Positions 39,452-49,844 are shown, numbered from the stretch's first letter. The stretch: 64,000 nt of DNA from Gracilaria domingensis (GCA_022539475.1 VCMS01000012.1:310001-374000), one strand, 5' to 3'. Numbers and translations: made by a program. The notes: a model not told the origin generated them from the letters alone.

Positions 39452-41464
39452 TCAGTCTGTCCATCCAATGATAGGCAAGCCTTCGATTTCATTTACACCT
39501 TCGTCCAACAAGTCCCATTCCTTCTCCAATGCAGACGCCTCTTCATCTTCAGTAGCTCTAAGCACCCGAATCTCTGTATCTTCTGTAGCTGGGTAGATAA
39601 TCTTGTACTTTCCTTCTCCGACATAGCTCAAAACGTATGCTTCATAGGGAACCTTTGTGTCGTCGCCAAACGCTTGTCTTGCCAGTACCTGGCTGCTCTC
39701 ATCATCGTACTCGCCAGGCCAGAAAACGTATAGTCTTTTGCCAACCAGTCCGTTGTCCATCCACGGCTCTTTTTCACGAGGCAGCAGTGTCCATTCCCTG
39801 TATTTCAAATTGAGAGTTTCGATACAATGATCCACCATATACACAATTTGATGTTGTAGAGAGAACGAACTGTATCCTAGAACCAAGGCAACGTACACGA
39901 GGTTCTCTTTGGGCCAGACAATAGATATGCATCTTCCGCAAATGTCTTGATTTGCTGATTGTCCTTTCACTTCGGGAGACCCTATCCTACGACTCCCTCG
40001 TTTCCTTTGTTTGGTGGCTGGGACCTTTGCCTTACGCTTTTGCAAACGTTTCGGTTTCGGTTGCGGTGCATCATCGGAGAGCATCGCAACGTCGTCGTCG
40101 AACGTGTCTTGTTTCTTCCTTGCCAGTTGTTTTCCTTCGTTCTCATTCAGAACCTTGTGGTTGTCCGGAGTCAACTTAATTTGCAAATTGCCTCCCCTTC
40201 TGTCACAAAAGGCAACAAAATGAGTATCCGTTTCCGGCAAATGGGCTTCAACATACGCTTTACGAGGAGGCCCCCCGATACCTGAATCCAGCACAATAAA
40301 GTCTCCGACTTGGCATTGAACTTTCCTGCTTTTTGACTTCAATCCATCGCCTTCATTGTCCGAAGCTGTATCCTGGCCATTTTCGTCGAAATCTAATTCA
40401 GGGAACGGAGATGGTTTCGGTGGTGGCCTTCGTTTGCCCTTGGAACCCGAGCGTTCAATGGGCGCATCGTGAGTTTCCTGCGAGCCACCATAGTCGATAT
40501 GACCCTTTATCGGGGAAGCCAGAAGATCGTCTTGGTCAATGTCAACATCAACTGCAGGCGTTGACCCGAACGGTTGGTCAGCCTCCACCACGCGATCCGC
40601 GGAGACAACTTTGGCAACCTTGTACAAGTCGATATCCACAACGTCATCCTCCACCGGATCAGGGTCCGGGGCAACACGAGCATTCTTCCGGGGCTGAACG
40701 GGGTGTGGGTCTGCAGAAAGCTGACGACGGCGACCGGAAGGCGACGGCATGACTTCGGCATCGCTTCCCTCACCCTGATCCATATCTTTCTCTGGGTAGT
40801 ACTCTTCTTCGCCTTTGGCATACTCTTGGGGTTCATCTTCAGCCTCGGCAGGCTGTGGACCAGGAGAAGGGGAAGAAACGACAGGCTGTGGTTCCGCTTC
40901 TGGCTCTGGTTGTGGCTCTGGATCTGGCTCGGACGGCACCAGTTCGTAGTCAGTGGCAGCCAGATCGATTAGCGCCAGATAATCGTTTAACACGTTGAGC
41001 ACACGATAAAACGCATGCTTGCCGCTCGCCATGGGACCGACGACATCATCCTTGACAACGTTTGTGATTCTCTGCAGCACAATGACTTGGAACTTTTCTT
41101 CGGGCGTCTGAGATTCATCGCGCATGAAATCGAACCATTCATCACCGGGCACTTCGTCGTGATCGAACAAAATGATTCGTTTTCCAACCAGAGGTACACC
41201 TTCTAGCTCACGCGCGCGGGTCCACGAACGCTGGTTTGGTCCGTCGCCAAGCTCTAAAACTTCGATCGACTCGTCCGAGTCGTACAACACCTTGTGCTGG
41301 TTTGTGTCAGGGTAAAAGTCAACAATAAGCGCAGTGTAAACGGTATTGTCGGAGGGCCACGTGATTTGCACATGACGACCGATCATGGCGCGCCCCTGAC
41401 GCGTCTCCCATATCGTTCGCTTGTTCTTGTCGCGGCGCGACGTCTTACCTCGCGCGACGCCCAT
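39452..41464 (-). CDS. Tudor-like chromatin protein with duplicated module
   Basis: A 670-residue protein with the same module at both ends: residues 28-120 (GRHVQITWPSDNTVYTALIV, HKVLYDSDESIEVLEL, then VGKRIILF) and 510-640 (GRCISIVWPKENLVYVALVL, HQIVYMVDHCIETLNL, then VGKRLYVFWPGE). Each is a Tudor-type barrel (W/Y cage, exchange of Y..D..IE) followed by a second barrel starting VGKR. A third, weaker barrel lies at about 385-440 (VGDFIVLDSGIGGPPRKAYV). Linkers are acidic, with Pro-Glu repeats and basic nuclear-signal-like patches (KGKRRPPPK, RKKQ, KPKRLQKRKAK). Such proteins usually read modified histones; the partner is unknown. Confidence 0.75.
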   Translation of the reverse strand: MGVARGKTSRRDKNKRTIWETRQGRAMIGRHVQITWPSDNTVYTALIVDFYPDTNQHKVLYDSDESIEVLELGDGPNQRSWTRARELEGVPLVGKRIILFDHDEVPGDEWFDFMRDESQTPEEKFQVIVLQRITNVVKDDVVGPMASGKHAFYRVLNVLNDYLALIDLAATDYELVPSEPDPEPQPEPEAEPQPVVSSPSPGPQPAEAEDEPQEYAKGEEEYYPEKDMDQGEGSDAEVMPSPSGRRRQLSADPHPVQPRKNARVAPDPDPVEDDVVDIDLYKVAKVVSADRVVEADQPFGSTPAVDVDIDQDDLLASPIKGHIDYGGSQETHDAPIERSGSKGKRRPPPKPSPFPELDFDENGQDTASDNEGDGLKSKSRKVQCQVGDFIVLDSGIGGPPRKAYVEAHLPETDTHFVAFCDRRGGNLQIKLTPDNHKVLNENEGKQLARKKQDTFDDDVAMLSDDAPQPKPKRLQKRKAKVPATKQRKRGSRRIGSPEVKGQSANQDICGRCISIVWPKENLVYVALVLGYSSFSLQHQIVYMVDHCIETLNLKYREWTLLPREKEPWMDNGLVGKRLYVFWPGEYDDESSQVLARQAFGDDTKVPYEAYVLSYVGEGKYKIIYPATEDTEIRVLRATEDEEASALEKEWDLLDEGVNEIEGLPIIGWTD

Positions 41465-42155
41465 GAGAAAATGTTATCAAATCTGGGGGCAAGCCACAAC
41501 AGCCGCAGGTAGCGCGAAACGCTCCAAAGTTAGGAACGCAGCGAAGAAGCGGGAACCAAACGGGACGCCTGCCGGCTCAAAGGCGGTACGCGAGGAAGAG
41601 GCGATGGAGTGTTCCACCACGGGGCGCTGCTTTTGAGCGGTGGCGCGAAAGGTACGAAGCGGAAGGTGAAGAGGTTACAAGGGCAGGTGTCTACACTTGA
41701 AGCGGAATGCATCTACGTTCGGAGATTTACAAGCGTGGACTCTACCTCCTAGAGCGCGAAACAGACTGTTCAAATTTCGGGGCAGCGCGGTTTGGCGCCA
41801 ATTGTGCGACAGCTCGTGGAGTGTGCCACGCTTCCACGTCATCCGCGTGGTGCCAACCAGTTTAGCCTCGCTGGCGGCTGACACCGCCGTGGCGTCACCC
41901 AAGCGCGCTGACGGTAAGTTGGCGCCGTTGTGTTGGACGCGCCACGCGCCGCTCATTCCCCGACGATGAGCTTTCGGCGGCCGGCAGCCCGAGGGCATTC
42001 GCTTCGAATTGAACTGCGCGAACGCCAAAGCGCGGCCGCCTCAGCTTGGCCATTGAACAAGTGCGAGCACCTCCGCCTGCGCCGCTGCTGTGGCTCGCTG
42101 CTCTTGCAGAAGCGTGCTGGCTCCCCGCTCGTTCTTGCGTACGTCTTCCGTACAC
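41465..42155. promoter_or_regulatory. Divergent promoter region, Tudor-like gene and transporter
   Basis: 691 bp between two divergent starts. No coding frame supported. An ATTG-type box is seen in CCATTGAACA at about 42050; no clear TATA box. Confidence 0.35.
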
Positions 42156-43172
42156 ATGACGGCTCACACCCGCGAAGAAGACGCCAAGTCGCACCGAGTT
42201 CGCCTTCTCCCCGAAAAGGACGAAAAGCTCGATGATGCGCCCAGCGAAGAGCAGGTGCGTCGCACCGTCGTTGTCTCCCTCTCCGTGTGTCTATTTTACA
42301 TTCTTGTCTCGTCGTCAATGGTTTTCACCAACAAGGCATTGAGCTACAGCTACGCCTTTCGTACCACCAACGTCTTGCTCTTCTTCCAAATGATTTTCAC
42401 CGTCGTGCTTCTTCGCTTCCTGCGTACAGCAAAGCTTATCGACTTTGCTGACTTCGAAATATCGCGTGCGAAACAGGTGGCACCGGTCTCTGTGTTCTAT
42501 TCTCTCAATGCTGCAGTCGCACTAGTCGCGCTTCGTGAGCTCTCAGTGCCTAGTTACACTCTCATTAAGCGTCTTTCGCCGCTTTTCACCATCGCGTTGG
42601 AGGCATTGCTGCTGAAAAAGTACGCCACGCGTTCCATTGTTCTTGCTCTGATCGTCATGGCCTCGGGAACCGTTTTGGCAGCCAATGCCGACACTTCGAG
42701 CTCCTCGTTTGCGTGGCTTTTGGGCTTCGCCTCCTGCGCTTTCCAAGCGTTGTATCTCACGTTTGTTAAGCGATCCGGCATTGACACTGGTATGAACTCT
42801 TTTGGCATTCTGTATTATCATAGCATTTTATCAATCCCTTGTATCTCTGCAATCGCCGTTGGAGTGGGAGAACTCGGCCCGGCATTGACCTATGACAAAT
42901 GGACCTCCCCATCTTTCCTCGTTATCTTCATCGCCTCACTTTTCATGGGGCTTCTACTCAACTATGCACTGTTTTTGTGTACTGAGCTTACATCGCCTAC
43001 CAGTACCGTTGTTTCGGGTCAAGTCAAAGCTATGGGTCAAACCGTAATCGGTATATTCACGTTTGGTGGCGTGGATATGAACATGCGGTATGCAGGCGGT
43101 ACTTTGCTCAACATTTCCGGTGGGTTTATGTACGCCTATGCGAAGCTGAAACATATACGTGAGCGTGGTTGA
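42156..43172 (+). CDS. SLC35-type nucleotide-sugar transporter
   Basis: Golgi or ER antiporter that imports nucleotide sugars for glycosylation, drug/metabolite transporter superfamily. The 338-residue product has a polar cytosolic N-terminus and about ten spans. Family segments: FTNKALSYSYAFRTTNVLLFFQ compares to the NK...F motif of the first loop, SVPSYTLIKRLSPLFTIALE is the conserved helix 4, and LTSPTSTVVSGQVKAMGQTV resembles the end region of SLC35D/Vrg4-like carriers. It could carry UDP- or GDP-sugars; the substrate cannot be told. The start is the second ATG (42156), because the first, at 42090, would add residues of no transporter character. It ends with KLKHIRERG, a basic cytosolic tail. 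Confidence 0.85.
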   Translation: MTAHTREEDAKSHRVRLLPEKDEKLDDAPSEEQVRRTVVVSLSVCLFYILVSSSMVFTNKALSYSYAFRTTNVLLFFQMIFTVVLLRFLRTAKLIDFADFEISRAKQVAPVSVFYSLNAAVALVALRELSVPSYTLIKRLSPLFTIALEALLLKKYATRSIVLALIVMASGTVLAANADTSSSSFAWLLGFASCAFQALYLTFVKRSGIDTGMNSFGILYYHSILSIPCISAIAVGVGELGPALTYDKWTSPSFLVIFIASLFMGLLLNYALFLCTELTSPTSTVVSGQVKAMGQTVIGIFTFGGVDMNMRYAGGTLLNISGGFMYAYAKLKHIRERG

Positions 43173-43507
43173 GCTGTTACGGTGGCTTTTAATTGTGAGT
43201 CCCATTGTCCACCGTGTGCTTACTTTTTTCTGTGTGTCGTGCACGTCGTCTTACTCAATGATGCTCTCTGATGTCAAAGAGAAGCGTTGTCTCATCCAGG
43301 TCGGGTTGAGCACATTCGCGGAACCAGGACAAGGTTAAAGTTGAGAAATGATGGATACGGAAAGTCATCCGTTGGTTTTGCAAACCAGACATGTGTGAAC
43401 AGCCGGTCAGAATTCGATAGATACTCCTTCAGTCATCATTTCCCTTTGTGCCCATGTAGCGTTGTAGCGTAGAAGGTCCACAAAATGTCTGTCATCTAAA
43501 TCCCAGT

Positions 43508-43855
43508 CTAGGATGGATTATATTCTCTCAAGCAGGGCCCGTTGTTTTTGCACCCAACATATGAAACGAAGCCTTCCATAACTTCTGCAAGTGCAGATAT
43601 GATCAAGCGCCCATGAAAGTTGGATCGCAGAATCGGCGTCATCATTTCCACCAGCAAGCGAAACCTGCTCGCGCGTACGCTTGGGTCTCGGTCTCCAGCT
43701 GTTTTCAATCATAAACATCATTTACATTCTTCCATAAAGATATATCAGTGTATTTCACTCGACAGAAATCAGGGACAATACTACAGATTCGATGCCCAGC
43801 CATCTACTTTTCGTTCGTTACCACAAACTAAACCATATTCTCTTCGGGATGCCAT
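43508..43855 (-). CDS. Candidate two-exon small protein
   Basis: Possible gene: exon 1 43855-43822 (MASRREYGLVC plus one base), 123-nt intron 43699-43821 (GTAACG...AACAG), exon 2 43698-43508, giving 74 residues. Exon 2 reads sensibly (RASRFRLLVEMMTPILRSNF, GRLIISALAEVMEGFVSYVG). A CCAAT box lies about 40 bp before the ATG. The acceptor has no pyrimidine tract, and I know no homologue, so this stays tentative. Confidence 0.3.
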
Positions 43856-43940
43856 CGTGGAGTGTGTTTCCGGTGCCTATATGGCTTCAACGACGTCCCA
43901 TTGGCTGATAGGCTGAAAGATACGACATCAACCCGTTCAT

Positions 43941-44997
43941 TCACTTTTCGCCACCTTGGAGAAGAAAGTAAGCATCAGTACGTACAAGGACCCGAGAGAC
44001 GTGCTTAGTTAAAGAAGTTTTCATGAATGAATCTCCCAAATCGCGTAATGGAACCAATCTGATGAAATGCTTCATTCGACATTCGTTATAACCATCTACG
44101 ACTTCACCCATGCCAACTGCGTCAACTGCGCTATCTACCGCTGCATCTTTCAGAGGATCCTTGACGAAATTGTCGAATACGTCGCCCATGACTGCAACAA
44201 GATAAACAATACATTACCAGTTAGTAAATGCTTTCCGCAACGTGATATCCAAAAGTATCAAAGCGCAACTTACAATGAGCTCCAACTTGCCCCATTCCGA
44301 AAACAATTGCTAGGATGACACTGCAGTCGACACCAGGAGCAATATCAATGGTGCTCTCAGAACCACTACCAAAGACAGCCGTCTGTAACAATGCTTTGGT
44401 GGTCTTCGCCATCTGTGCGACAATTTCCTCTTCGGCGTTGTAGACTTGAACCGTTCGACCCATAACATCTGCCACACATTTGTACACAACCTCGTTGTCA
44501 TCTTTGTCGGCGACCATGAAATGGTCTCTAATGGACATGGTCTTAAGCTTTCCCATCTTTCCAACGTTGAACAAGATTTCATCCCCTACTTTTATATACT
44601 GCCGTCCATGGCGGGAGAGACTCTTCGGTCTTATTTTAAAGGTTCTGAATCGCCCACGACCAGAAACATCACAAACCGACTCCCACTCTCCACCAGCCAC
44701 GCTGTATCTCATGTCCTGGTTTGTGGTGCCAAGAGGATCGAACATCTCATATGGATTCTTTCCAGGGTGATGACTTACGTAGACCAAGCTGCCAGAGTCT
44801 GAGTCAAAGATCCGATTGTCATCGCGTGACATGTGAGCCTTCTTTAAGACATACCGCTTTGGTGAATCGAAGTATATTCCGCAGAACTTAAGACCAGAAT
44901 CACGGGATTGAGGCTTAAGCTCGGGGGCCGGGTCGCCGACTGCAACTTGTACTACGAAGTTTGGGTCATTTGCCAACTTGTTTAACTCTGCCGTCAT
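43941..44997 (-). CDS. LURP1/tubby-like domain protein (spliced)
   Basis: join of 44997..44274 and 44191..43941 on the minus strand. The 82-nt intron (44192-44273) has GTAAGT and TTGTTGCAG and is phase 1. The frame without splicing ends in chance sequence (LRFDTFGYHVAESIY); with splicing it continues AHFMGDVFDNFVKDPLKDAA. The domain matches the LURP1-related/tubby C-terminal fold: GIYFDSPKRYVLKKAHMSRD, FDSDSGSLVYVSHHPGKNPY, SLSRHGRQYIKVGDEIL, and IDIAPGVDCSVILAIVFGM, where the hydrophobic helix fills the barrel. Relatives include phospholipid scramblases and plant LOR proteins; the role here is unknown. The start is the ATG at 44997. The last 30 residues may not be right if another intron exists. 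Confidence 0.7.
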
Positions 44998-45953
44998 GTT
45001 GACACTTACAGGATAGAATCTGTAGAAAAGAGGTTTCCTGGAAAGTAAAGCAGAGCAACGAACAAAGGAGCGCAGAGGCGGTTTAAGCAACCCTGAGCGA
45101 GCAAATGCTCCGACGTTCAAGATAAGCGAGTTGGGTGAAACTAGTGAGTTTTGATTCTACAACGTACACCAGGCGCCCTTCATAGGAAGCCTCGGAACGC
45201 CTTCCAAGAAAATTGAGAAAAGAGATTCAATCACAGTCGCACGACCAGGACCGGCCACAAGGGTACCAAAGGTACTCGTATACTCCCCAACCTTTGTAGG
45301 CCTCGTTTTCGAACTCAACTCGCTGGGACTACCCTTGTACCTTTGGTGCCCCGGCCGTATTTGAAGTTTCAAAATGCTGCTGCGAAAACACTGGGAAATT
45401 GGGCAGAGCAGTCTGCTGACAAAATAAAACAATGTGGCAACGACAGTCGGGCGTATCAGGCCTCCGGAGGTGCTTCCTTGTAAGCATTGATGTATGCACA
45501 AAGGTATTAAGAAGGGACTGAGAGGGCCCTCGAGAAGCGCAAGACGAAGTTTGGGGCACAAGGTGACATGTGAGGCATCCACGCATCGCGCTAGAAAAGT
45601 CATGATGTAAACCTTACTCGGGAGAAATGCTGAGAAACAAACTGTGATCATACTACCTGTACATGACTAGGTTTGTAAACCGGCACTGTATCCAACAACT
45701 GTCGCAGCAGGATTTATTTCATTTATGACACAGTTGGTCAGTGCATTCGTTGTTTTCAAACCGGAGGAAGCTCACTAACAAGTCAGTTCAAGGATCGTTG
45801 AGTCTTCTTCCACTGCTCTGTGGTTTTCGATTCCAAACCAGCTCAGAAGACTGAAGTTTACAAAGCGTGTCCTGCTTCAGATACATAACTGTGCTCCTTT
45901 TTCTTTTCTGTCGACCGCGGCTCTATGAAATGTAAATGTTTATCCAGGTTTGC
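44998..45953. other. Intergenic, unassigned
   Basis: Holds an inverted pair around 45250-45274 and 45337-45357 sharing ACCAAAGGTAC. A 164-codon minus frame at 45157-45651 starts with ATG but has no domain or clear protein character. No gene supported. Confidence 0.4.
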
Positions 45954-47159
45954 TCAGGGATCATTGCGTATTGGCGTTCCTCGATAACATCCGCTTGTCA
46001 CTGATCGAAAAGTGGCAGCGCAGCGGACCCGCCTCGCGGCCATGGCCGAAAACTGTGATATTCTTGAATCATTCTTGCGATAGTCGAAATCTGTGACACC
46101 GCTCAAGTTGCTGTCAATGAAGTCTAACAACGAACTTTCGGAATCTCGGAACTTTCTAGCGAAAAAGGCACCACTGGTTGCCAGTTCTTCCCTAATCTCC
46201 CCATCCAGCTCGTCCAGATAGCCTGGACGAGACCATTTCGTTTCATGAAGACCCCATTGTATGAATCGGAACGAATCCCACGTCATGGTTGGTCGAAACT
46301 TCTCTGACTGTGAGAGCAGAGTTCCGAAGAAGAGCTCATCTGCTGCTCGAGCTGTTGCATACGAAAGAAGTAGGCGACGCCCGGAAGTAGAAGAAGCAGC
46401 GTAAATGCAGAACGATCTATGCAGGATGACCCATGCCTCGGACTTCACGAACGGAACATCAGTGAAGTCAGTGGGGTTTGTGGCGTTCAAGTCAATAAGA
46501 ATACCATCTCGCTTTGTTGACTGCGAGTGCAACGTGGTATCCAAGTACAAATGACGCAGTCTTTTGTCTATAAACCATTCGCGATCTTTATCGGCTTCTT
46601 GTGCTTGCAGAAAGTTCAATCTTTCGCGTAGGACAGATGGATTCCCTAGCAATCTTCTGATGGTGTCAGGGCTGAGAAGAGGATAATCGGAGCCTGACAG
46701 ATTAATAAAGAAGTCCCACTTGTGTTCAAGTGCCATAGAAATAGCGTTAAGTGTATTTAAGAGCATTGAAACCCCAGCATAAGCAATGGGTTCTGAGGGC
46801 AGAACGAAGACGTTTCGAAAATCATCGGTTTCAAAGTAGCGTTGGACTGAAGACATCCATTCCATTGGTATCTTGTTGTCAAAGTGAACAATGTACACAT
46901 TCTTAGGATGATGTAGAGCTTTGATAAGGCGCGGAACGCTTAACATGGTTTCTGGAGAAACCTGTATAAAGAATGCAATCCTCGCGGGCTCCCAGTGTCC
47001 TGAATCACGCCACCATGTTAAACAAAAGTGAACTGATGTGATTGCAAGCAATACCACAAGTGTCCTCGCCGACAATGTCCCCAAAGACATTGTGGATTTC
47101 CTGTTTCGCCTCCATTTACGTCGACGAGATATTTGGTCCACCTCATGGGGCAAAAACAT
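45954..47159 (-). CDS. GT14 glycosyltransferase (core-2/I-branching type)
   Basis: Type II Golgi membrane enzyme of 401 residues. A short basic cytosolic tail (RRRKWRRNRK) precedes one membrane span at about 31-49, then the lumenal catalytic domain. Family 14 features: IAFFIQVSPETMLSVPRLIK (61-80), NVYIVHFDNK (87-96), WDFFINLSGSDYPLLSPDTI (148-167; the SGSD(Y/F)PL motif), SEAWVILHRSF (240-250) and the acidic catalytic region DELFFGTLL (274-282). Members are beta-1,6-GlcNAc transferases, xylosyltransferases or plant glucuronosyltransferases; the sugar cannot be told. The C-terminal 60 residues after FARKF are not conserved in what I know. Confidence 0.85.
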   Translation of the reverse strand: MFLPHEVDQISRRRKWRRNRKSTMSLGTLSARTLVVLLAITSVHFCLTWWRDSGHWEPARIAFFIQVSPETMLSVPRLIKALHHPKNVYIVHFDNKIPMEWMSSVQRYFETDDFRNVFVLPSEPIAYAGVSMLLNTLNAISMALEHKWDFFINLSGSDYPLLSPDTIRRLLGNPSVLRERLNFLQAQEADKDREWFIDKRLRHLYLDTTLHSQSTKRDGILIDLNATNPTDFTDVPFVKSEAWVILHRSFCIYAASSTSGRRLLLSYATARAADELFFGTLLSQSEKFRPTMTWDSFRFIQWGLHETKWSRPGYLDELDGEIREELATSGAFFARKFRDSESSLLDFIDSNLSGVTDFDYRKNDSRISQFSAMAARRVRCAATFRSVTSGCYRGTPIRNDP

Positions 47160-47497
47160 GTTGATGATAGGTCTGAAGGATCAATACCGTCCGACTGCAG
47201 AATCCACTAAGAAGCTCAGATGTGTTCACAGGCATCTGGATGCTGTACCAGAGAGGTGCCCGAGGCCTTGCTCGCACAATAATCAAGTCATAGCGCTTAT
47301 GATCGTAATCACGCAACAGGTGCAAATATGAACAGAAATTATTGACGGCGGGCCCACTCTTATGAGACGATCTTCTTTCTTCTTCATCCAATGCACTCAC
47401 TTCATCTCAGTAGCTTCATGAAAAATCTAGACGTAATCCAGTTTACAATACCTCTTATTACAGTAGTTCTTAGTCATGCTCCGACAATAATCGCCCC
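47160..47497. other. Intergenic, 338 bp
   Basis: Between two minus-strand genes; presumably includes the GT14 promoter and the 3' end of the PNPOx/FNR gene. Nothing recognised. Confidence 0.4.
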
Positions 47498-49321
47498 CTA
47501 AAAGTTAAACTGCTCAGTTATGATACGTGCGGGTGACACGCCGAGGTCCAAAAGGCTCGCATTTAACTTATCCATGAAACCAAGAGGGCCACATAAGAAC
47601 ACAGTACGATCCGAGACATCCGGAACTTTCTCTCGCAGCACGGATGTCACGATCCTACCAGAAATTAAAGAAGCGTCTTCAAGTTCCCGTGGTCTGTCAC
47701 GCATACTCTCACCGGAAATTGCAAAGTACAGTCTCGTGCGACCATTTGACACTCGAGCTCGCCTTAATAGCTCCTTTTTGAACGGAATACCCTCATATCT
47801 TCTCTCTTGGTGAAGGAAAACCATGTCCGGTTGAGTTGCGGTATTCCCTTTCGATCGTGCTCCAATACCACGGAGAATAGCCATATTCGGAGTTATCCCA
47901 ATGCCTCCGCTTATGAACAAGAGTTTCTCTGGCATATGCTTACCAAGGAACGGAGTCATCTCACCTCCCACGCCGAGCAGCTTAATGCGCATCCCTACCG
48001 CGGCATGATCATGCAGCCAGTTTGACATTAGGCCACCTGTTTTGCGTTTAACGCTTATCTCAAGCGTCAAATCACCTTTCGTCGAGTTGGCAGCCTCCGA
48101 TAAAGTCCATGTTCGCACGACAGGCAGCAGGCTTTCATCTACGCCAGGAAGTTGACCAAACTCAAAAGTGGCGTATTGACCCGGCAAAAATTGAATATAC
48201 TTCGGAGCAAGAAACCGAAAGGTTTTCACATTGGGAGCCTCTGGAACTATCTTCACTAGAGAGACAGGCATAGGGTAATCTTCTTTCTGCTCTTTCGATG
48301 CCCCTTGTTGTATAAAGGGATTGTATGGGGAGAAATCCAACAGTTTCCATCGAAAGTTAGTAACAGGACCCCTGCTACGACGGACATGCTGTACTTTAAA
48401 AGAAACAACTCGTTCTGCGGCAGGCTCCACATCAGGGAACGCACTCTTATTCCATTCTACTTGAGCAGTTCCAGACAACTGCAGCAAGTGACCGCTCTCA
48501 AAATCGAAGACTGTAACGCCCGCTTTTTCGTTGAGTTGTAGGTTACCGAAGGACTGAAACATGCCGTTTCCACGATAATCTGGCCAGTACAATTCATTTT
48601 CTGCTGTGACTCGGATAAAGCCCGGTCTACCGCCTCGATGATTCGCATCTAATCCAGTCGACGGATTGTATGTTCCGAAGAACAAAGTGTCGGATGCCCG
48701 CAGAAGGTCAGCGTCCTCCGGTGAGAGCTTGGTGCCGGATTCATACTGTACAGATGAAGGGATTGGTGGCATGTGGGTCGTGGCAAGGTCGACAACGCGG
48801 CGCTGAATGTATTTCGGGCAGTTGGGAAATGCCTCCTCTACATTCATGTCAAGGGCGACGGACTGAATCGCAGACAACCTCGACTCGGTTGATTCGGTCG
48901 CAAGTTTGAGCACTCCATTTGTACGATAACGCCGTCTGGCCTCGAGGTCAATGACCAGCACCCCAATCGGTACAGATGCACTAGAAGTAAGCAGTGGGGC
49001 AAGATTGAGTCGAAGAACGTCTGTTTCGGGCAGAGATTGAAGATGAAGCTGTAGCAAGCGAGTGGAGGTGGCTTTGACAAGAGTAGGAGCGTGCCCAAAA
49101 ACAGGGCTTACCCAGACAGAAGCGTCGAGTGGATTGGAGCTCGGCGTGACAGTGGAAAGCCAGATAACGTTGAGATTCTGCAGCATGTGATTGAACACAG
49201 CAGCGGGTGGCAGCGAATCCGAAACAGCACGTGCAAGCTCTGCGGCCACACCCTGTGTACCAGCAAGTTGCTGCACAAGCAGCTCTCCGCTATGAAACGG
49301 TTCCTGGAGAAGGTGAGTCAT
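47498..49321 (-). CDS. PNPOx-like / ferredoxin-reductase-like fusion oxidoreductase
   Basis: A 607-residue flavoprotein with two modules. Residues about 30-300 form a pyridoxamine-phosphate-oxidase-like FMN barrel: LNVIWLSTVTPSSNPLDASV, FGTYNPSTGLDANHRGGRPG, and YRGNGMFQSFGNLQLNEKAG. Residues about 345-607 form an FAD/NAD(P) reductase: GQYATFEF, RTWTLSEA (flavin-binding RxxS/T), LLFISGGIGITPNMAILRG (nucleotide site) and FLCGPLGFMD. The C-terminal 2Fe-2S domain found in some relatives is absent; it stops at ITEQFNF. It has no leader. The likely reaction is NAD(P)H-dependent reduction through FAD to FMN; the substrate is unknown. Bacteria and fungi have similar fusions. Confidence 0.85.
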   Translation of the reverse strand: MTHLLQEPFHSGELLVQQLAGTQGVAAELARAVSDSLPPAAVFNHMLQNLNVIWLSTVTPSSNPLDASVWVSPVFGHAPTLVKATSTRLLQLHLQSLPETDVLRLNLAPLLTSSASVPIGVLVIDLEARRRYRTNGVLKLATESTESRLSAIQSVALDMNVEEAFPNCPKYIQRRVVDLATTHMPPIPSSVQYESGTKLSPEDADLLRASDTLFFGTYNPSTGLDANHRGGRPGFIRVTAENELYWPDYRGNGMFQSFGNLQLNEKAGVTVFDFESGHLLQLSGTAQVEWNKSAFPDVEPAAERVVSFKVQHVRRSRGPVTNFRWKLLDFSPYNPFIQQGASKEQKEDYPMPVSLVKIVPEAPNVKTFRFLAPKYIQFLPGQYATFEFGQLPGVDESLLPVVRTWTLSEAANSTKGDLTLEISVKRKTGGLMSNWLHDHAAVGMRIKLLGVGGEMTPFLGKHMPEKLLFISGGIGITPNMAILRGIGARSKGNTATQPDMVFLHQERRYEGIPFKKELLRRARVSNGRTRLYFAISGESMRDRPRELEDASLISGRIVTSVLREKVPDVSDRTVFLCGPLGFMDKLNASLLDLGVSPARIITEQFNF

Positions 49322-49385
49322 GTTGAGAGGATGAAAATGTCAATGCGAGCGAGGTATGCACGCTCGGGAGTGAGTGAGCCGGCTG

Positions 49386-49392
49386 TTATATA
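49386..49392 (-). promoter_or_regulatory. TATA box of the PNPOx/FNR gene
   Basis: TATATAA on the minus strand, 65 bp upstream of the ATG at 49321. The 520-bp interval up to the next gene is otherwise unassigned. Confidence 0.55.
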
Positions 49393-49844
49393 GCACATTT
49401 TGCATGCGGCCGGCGTAGACCTCGGTGTGAGTTTTGAGCACGGGAAGAAGCGACGCGAAGGCGTGTGAAAATGGCCGCGTGTGGCGACAGGTATCCTTGT
49501 AGCTTTGGTATCAATCTAAGCCGGAAGGGCTATGAAAGGACCATCCGCAACGGAGTTGCACCTCCTTTCTCTCTCTTCCGTTTAGACTGATCTATGACGT
49601 GTTCTCGGAGAGAGGACGCGCACAAATCAGCGCTCAAGGCGTGGCTTCGTTGCTGCAGTCGTTGGTTTCTACCCTTGATATCCGACATGTAATTGTAATT
49701 ACAACGAGCACAACCTTTTTAATTGAACTGGCAACGCCTGGCCTCCGAAAATTTTCAAGGTGCGCGAGCCGGGAGGCAAAGGCCTCGTCTCGCTTTCCGC
49801 CATCCCCGACACCCCATCGGCCTCCACAACCATCCTCTGCAAAT

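Noticed and set aside
45250-45357. Inverted repeat with ACCAAAGGTAC arms
   Set aside because: Arms are short, interrupted and 60 bp apart; may be chance.
45157-45651. 164-codon minus-strand ATG frame
   Set aside because: No domain, Cys/Leu/Ser-rich chance-like composition, and interrupted by the inverted repeat near 45250-45357.
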